DNA of 64,000 bases from JBIKWM01 sp044356305. GTDB lineage: Bacteria > Bacteroidota > Bacteroidia > UBA10329. The stretch is from contig JBIKWM010000003.1 of NCBI GenBank assembly GCA_044356305.1, positions 124,001-188,000 of the forward strand, written 5' to 3'. Made by a program: the position numbers and the translations under genes. Shown here in pieces: positions 60,256 through 64,000 of this stretch; position 1 is the first letter of the stretch, and the number at the start of each line of letters is the position of its first letter. The notes beneath the pieces were generated by a model that did not search any database, was not told where the DNA came from, and saw nothing but the letters and a program-made list of their open reading frames with translations.

Positions 60256-63108
60256 TCAATTAAAATCAAGCAGGATGCTGAAATAAGCCAGACGACCCAC
60301 TTTAGGCCCACCGTAAACCTGATAGTTCTTGTTGTCAAACGCGTTCTCGAAGCGTTCGCCCACCGTGCCGTCTCTGAAGAAAGGCTGAATGCCGAACAGA
60401 TTGGATGCCCCGAGCTTAAAAGTGACATGCTTATCTGGCGTGGTGTAACTGATCTGTGCATCTACCATGTCGTAGGTGGGTATCTCGCCCGTGAACTGAG
60501 GCGAACCTTCGAAAAGGAACCCTTTGATCCACTTGTAGTTGATCGAGAATCCGAGCCAGCCGTTCTTAGCCTTTACAAGTTCTAAGTCGCGGCCGCTGAC
60601 GCCCAGGTTGAACTTGTGCTCGGGGGTGTTGAAAGCAGGGATGATCGGATCGTACACATCACCCAGACGGTCCAGACGGTTCCAGGAGTAATTTCCGTTG
60701 ATGGCATATCTGTCCTTGAAAAAGTAATTGAGCCCTATGCTGAATCCTTGGGTGATAACGGCCTGCTGGCTATTGGTGGCCACACGGTACACCTTTGTGT
60801 TTACGGGTTGGCCAATGAGAGAAAATTCACTTTTCACCCCGACCTTATAACCTATGAAATCGGTGTAATAGCTCACGTAATACGAGGCATCGGCATACAG
60901 CTTACCGAAAAAGAAGCCTCTGTATCCTACCTCTCCACTCTTGACCTTCTCTGGTGCCACGGGTGCCACATTGTAGAAATCGAGCACGGCTGAATCCTGG
61001 CCCTCGCGCACAAACTCTATGAACGAGTCGAGTGTCAGTAGACTGTCGTATCCTGTGGTATTGCCGATCAGGATGGCGCGGCCCACATCGTAATACAGGT
61101 ACTGGTCGGCCAGGGTGGGGTTGCGTATGGCACTGCTGAAGGATAGGCGCACACTGTGGTCGCGGTTTGGGGTATATACCAATGATGCGGCTGGCGACAC
61201 AAGCACCGGGAAATTCTGGTTCTTATCCACCCTTGCAGCAATACTTGCCTTAAGCTGTTCGCCCAGGAACTTGCGCTCCCAGCCCACATAGCCGCCCACT
61301 TCCCAATTGGTGATGGTGCGGCCGGCCGTATCACTGAAAATGGTGCCTTTTGAATCGGGCATGTACAAGCGGCCGTTGGCCCCGAAGGTTATCTCGCCCA
61401 GCTTCGTTCCTTTTATTTCTGGCGTTATCTTATACTCTCCATGCAAGTGGTACAGGGCGCTCTTGTCGTAAAACCGGGTGCCACCACCAGCAATGGTCGT
61501 GTCGGTATAGATCCTTGATGTATAGGCGTTTCTGAGGGTGTCGAATTCCTGCGTGCCGGGATTTGCATATGGGTAAATACCATTGCCCTGCAGTTCATTC
61601 ACATACTCAGAGGTCTGTGTGTGCCACGCTGTCAATGAGTCCTGATATCCTTGCAGAAAGGCTATGACCTCGTTGCCATCAATTCCTGTCTGCGGGTTCC
61701 AGGCAGGGTAGCCGGGAAGCGAGGTTATCTTAGGTACGATGGTGCTTTCCCAATAGTTGATATACGCCTGTGTGTAGGAGTTCTCGGGCTTACGCGAATT
61801 GAGCATCTTGAATGCGGTAAGCACCGCATCGTAGCTTTTGCCCGCATCCTCGTTTGTGGCATAGGCGCGAACGAACCACTTTCCCTCTTTCCGGAATTCA
61901 ATACGGTTCTGGAAGAAGAGGATGTCCTTGAGGCTGAAACGGTTCTCGCCCTGATACACCGTGGTGCCGTAGCTGAATGACGATGAAGCAATGGCCTCAA
62001 CATCGGGCCTGATCTTATAATGGAGGGCCATATTGGCCTTCAGGTTGCGCGAGTTGTAATCGACCAGGTCTTTTTCTGCGTAGCCCTTGCGATAGAATCT
62101 GTTGAGGCCCGGCAGCACAGTGGCATACGAGAATCCGCTGTAGTCATTTCCACCCGTAAGGTCCTCATCGCCATAGCGGTTCACAGCGTCAAATCGGCCC
62201 GGATTGTTACTTCCTACCGGGGCCTGATACACGGGGTCCATGTTGTCGGCCTGCCAATCGTAGGCCTGCATGTAGAACAGATTGAGCTTCACACCCAGTT
62301 TGTCCTCGTCTTTCTTGTTCTTGATGACAAAGGCATAGCGTATGGCGGTCTCGGCCAGGCTGCGCTCGCCCAACTTGAACTGCGCTGTGAGTCCCGGCTT
62401 GATGAACGGGCTGCGGCTCTGCATCGATATCACACCGTTGAATGCGTTAGGCCCATAGAAAGCTCCGCTGGCACCTTGGATCAGGTCGACCTTCAGCACA
62501 TCAAGCTCTGATGCGCCCAAGAAGTTGCCCAGCGAGAAGTTGAGACCAGGGCTCTGATTATCGACCCCATCTATGATCTGTAGACTGCGAACTGGGGACG
62601 TGCTGTTGAAGCCACGGGTGTTGATGACCTTGAATCCGATACTGGCCGATGTGAGGTCAACCCCTTTCAGGTTGCCCAGGCCTTCGTAGAAGTTTGCGGC
62701 TGGGGTGGTCTTAATGGCTATTACGTCCATGCTCTCTACTGTAAGGGCGCTCTCCTTCTGTTTCTCAGAAATGCGCACATCCTCTACCACAACCGCTTTC
62801 ATCATGATAGCATCTACACCAAGACTTACGTCCACCGGCTTGCTCAGGTCAGATACCTGCACTTCCTTGGCCTCGAATCCGATATACGACACTACGAGGG
62901 TGAGCGGGGGTTTGCGGTCGCCCACGCTGAACTGGAACCTGCCATCCAGATCGGTGGTGCTGCCTATCGAGGTGCCTTTGATCACCACACTGGCGCCCAA
63001 CATCAGCTCGGTGGAGCCGGCATCGCGCACGGTGCCACTGACTGTCTGCCCCAGGGCGTTGGCCACGGCAATTGCGAATAGTAAGAGCGAGAGGACGACT
63101 GACCTCAT
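60256..63108 (-). CDS. TonB-dependent outer-membrane receptor
   Basis: The 950-residue outer-membrane protein has a signal peptide (1-20, ending ALGQ). A carboxypeptidase-regulatory-like domain follows (about 21-105, with TVSGTVRDAGSTELMLGASV). The TonB-dependent plug (about 115-235) starts with the segment DVRISEKQKESALTVESMDV and has RGFNSTSPVRSLQIIDGVDNQ. A large beta barrel ends in an aromatic strand (YFSILLDFN). No SusD-like partner is adjacent, so a polysaccharide-uptake system is not indicated; the ligand is unknown. The frame is open to 63444, but the ATG at 63108 gives the signal peptide and follows TATCTTTG (minus strand, 63131-63138). Confidence 0.94.
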   Translation of the reverse strand: MRSVVLSLLLFAIAVANALGQTVSGTVRDAGSTELMLGASVVIKGTSIGSTTDLDGRFQFSVGDRKPPLTLVVSYIGFEAKEVQVSDLSKPVDVSLGVDAIMMKAVVVEDVRISEKQKESALTVESMDVIAIKTTPAANFYEGLGNLKGVDLTSASIGFKVINTRGFNSTSPVRSLQIIDGVDNQSPGLNFSLGNFLGASELDVLKVDLIQGASGAFYGPNAFNGVISMQSRSPFIKPGLTAQFKLGERSLAETAIRYAFVIKNKKDEDKLGVKLNLFYMQAYDWQADNMDPVYQAPVGSNNPGRFDAVNRYGDEDLTGGNDYSGFSYATVLPGLNRFYRKGYAEKDLVDYNSRNLKANMALHYKIRPDVEAIASSSFSYGTTVYQGENRFSLKDILFFQNRIEFRKEGKWFVRAYATNEDAGKSYDAVLTAFKMLNSRKPENSYTQAYINYWESTIVPKITSLPGYPAWNPQTGIDGNEVIAFLQGYQDSLTAWHTQTSEYVNELQGNGIYPYANPGTQEFDTLRNAYTSRIYTDTTIAGGGTRFYDKSALYHLHGEYKITPEIKGTKLGEITFGANGRLYMPDSKGTIFSDTAGRTITNWEVGGYVGWERKFLGEQLKASIAARVDKNQNFPVLVSPAASLVYTPNRDHSVRLSFSSAIRNPTLADQYLYYDVGRAILIGNTTGYDSLLTLDSFIEFVREGQDSAVLDFYNVAPVAPEKVKSGEVGYRGFFFGKLYADASYYVSYYTDFIGYKVGVKSEFSLIGQPVNTKVYRVATNSQQAVITQGFSIGLNYFFKDRYAINGNYSWNRLDRLGDVYDPIIPAFNTPEHKFNLGVSGRDLELVKAKNGWLGFSINYKWIKGFLFEGSPQFTGEIPTYDMVDAQISYTTPDKHVTFKLGASNLFGIQPFFRDGTVGERFENAFDNKNYQVYGGPKVGRLAYFSILLDFN

Positions 63109-63130
63109 ATCACTGGCATTTGATGGAGGC

Positions 63131-63138
63131 CAAAGATA
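63131..63138 (-). promoter_or_regulatory. -7 promoter element of the TonB receptor gene
   Basis: Reads TATCTTTG on the minus strand, 22 bases before the ATG at 63108. It sits back to back with the element at 63157 for the divergent transporter gene. Confidence 0.6.
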
Positions 63139-63156
63139 TGAGGCACAGGCAGGGCA

Positions 63157-63164
63157 TAGTTTCG
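63157..63164 (+). promoter_or_regulatory. -7-like promoter element of the EamA transporter gene
   Basis: Reads TAGTTTCG, one base from consensus, and ends four bases before the ATG at 63169. Confidence 0.5.
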
Positions 63165-63168
63165 CGGC

Positions 63169-64000
63169 ATGGATCGCAGGCTCACGGCACACCTCAGTCT
63201 GTTGGCGGCCAATCTGATCTATGGTGCCAACTACACCATAGCCAAAGAGGTTATGCCTGCCTATATCGCCCCGTATGGCTTTGTCCTTTTGCGCTGTGCA
63301 GGTGCAGTTATGTTGTTCTGGCTCACGGCATTGGCCGTGCCTGAGAAAGTGAGTAGCACCCACATGCCCCGGCTCGTGCTCTGTGCAGTGTTCGGTATTG
63401 CCATCAACCAGCTTCTGTTCCTCAAAGGCCTTTCGCTCACACATCCTATCAATGCATCCATCCTCATGACCGCCACTCCCATTCTGGTGCTGATAATGGC
63501 GGCCGTGATTCTGCGCGAACCCATCACCTGGCAGCGCGGCATCGGTGTGGCCACAGGGCTTTCGGGTGCCATGCTCCTGTTGCTCTGGGACCGCGAGGTG
63601 ACCTTTATGTCGGCCACATTCATGGGCGATGTGCTCATTTTTCTCAATGCCGCATCATACGGTGTGTTCCTTGTGCTGGTGGCCCCGCTCATGTCGCTGT
63701 ATCACCCCATCACCGTCATGCGTTGGGTTTTCACATTTGGTGCGTTCATGGTCATCCCCTTCGGTTTCGGTGAGCTCAGCTCGGTGCAATGGCACACCTT
63801 CACTCCCCAGATCTGGGCGGGCACGGCATTCGTGGTGGTAGGTCTCAGTTATTTTGCCTACCTCTTTAACAGCATTGGGCTGCGCCACCTCAGTCCATCG
63901 GTGGTGAGCATCTACATTTACCTGCAGCCGCTATTAGCCACGCTTATTGCCGTTTTCATGGGAAAGGACGCCCTCTCGATGGTTGATCTGATCAGCGCTC
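63169..64000 (+). CDS. EamA/DMT-family transporter, cut by the window end
   Basis: The frame is open from the ATG to the window edge, giving 277 residues with no stop. It has nine or so membrane helices in two homologous EamA halves (about 5-140 and 150-277). Family-type segments are AANLIYGANYTIAKEV near residue 14, PINASILMTATPILVLIM near 97, and the second-half counterpart LSPSVVSIYIYLQPLLATLIA near 243. Members export metabolites such as amino acids or nucleosides; the substrate here is unknown. A typical family length near 300 means roughly one helix is missing. It diverges from the TonB receptor gene, with promoters overlapping in a 60-base gap. Confidence 0.92.
   Translation, partial: MDRRLTAHLSLLAANLIYGANYTIAKEVMPAYIAPYGFVLLRCAGAVMLFWLTALAVPEKVSSTHMPRLVLCAVFGIAINQLLFLKGLSLTHPINASILMTATPILVLIMAAVILREPITWQRGIGVATGLSGAMLLLLWDREVTFMSATFMGDVLIFLNAASYGVFLVLVAPLMSLYHPITVMRWVFTFGAFMVIPFGFGELSSVQWHTFTPQIWAGTAFVVVGLSYFAYLFNSIGLRHLSPSVVSIYIYLQPLLATLIAVFMGKDALSMVDLISA

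Noticed and set aside
63109..63444. N-terminal extension of the TonB receptor frame
   Set aside because: It crosses the divergent EamA gene and both promoter elements, is rich in His and Cys without family likeness, and the signal peptide begins exactly at the ATG at 63108.

Overview
The window looks like a chromosomal segment of a fairly GC-rich member of the Bacteroidota, most likely a Flavobacteriales-type lineage. Four signs support this. Many proteins end in type IX secretion (T9SS) sorting domains, and there is a PorP/SprF gene beside a giant SprB-like adhesin. Start codons are preceded by the Bacteroidota -7 promoter element (TAnnTTTG) rather than by Shine-Dalgarno sequences. A carboxypeptidase-regulatory-like TonB receptor is present. 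The lineage is an inference from these traits. No phage, insertion sequence, integrase, CRISPR array or plasmid function is visible.

Layout. 1-2.9 kb: a purine block with hpt-adk on the minus strand and purK-purE on the plus strand, diverging from one promoter region. 2.9-4.95 kb: ddl, a TPR protein and a small membrane protein in translationally coupled order on the minus strand. 4.95-5.68 kb: a gene-free gap holding ten tandem 21-bp units with a palindromic core. 5.68-9.5 kb: PASTA protein, T9SS cargo and RluA-type pseudouridine synthase, overlapping in tandem. 9.5-18.5 kb: a DarA-like flavodoxin, two 50-residue ORFs, a chromate transporter, methylmalonyl-CoA epimerase, a secreted M28 peptidase, rbfA, a LolC/E-like permease and a SlyD-like isomerase. 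18.7-27.2 kb: an FAD oxidoreductase, a 1400-residue TPR/coiled-coil protein, tRNA-Gln and two overlapping O-antigen-ligase-like genes. 27.2-41.6 kb, all minus strand: a surface-protein locus with PorP/SprF, a 2988-residue adhesin of about 33 SprB-like repeats ending in a type-B sorting domain, a 1135-residue type-A cargo and a 273-residue type-A cargo. 41.7-50.6 kb: pheS, a very large NtrY-like histidine kinase, tRNA-Asn, a PfkB kinase, and a three-gene operon of two lipoproteins flanking a beta-propeller-like T9SS cargo. 50.9-64 kb: a CotH-type T9SS cargo, a B12-binding radical SAM protein with CX4CX2C cluster spacing, clpB, a secreted esterase-fold protein lacking its nucleophile serine, a TonB-dependent receptor and a truncated EamA transporter.

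How they fit together. Housekeeping genes (purine metabolism, cell wall precursor, translation, chaperone) alternate with cell-surface genes. At least seven proteins carry type-A sorting domains and one carries a type-B domain. Apart from PorP/SprF, none of the core T9SS translocon genes lies here, so secretion depends on machinery encoded elsewhere.

Most worth a second look: the 21-bp palindromic array at 5186-5395; the paired-cysteine covariation and higher-order repeat structure of the giant adhesin; the embedded P-domain in that adhesin; the CX4CX2C radical SAM protein; the Ser-to-Gly esterase; and the very short leaders implied by -7 elements lying 4-7 bases before several start codons.
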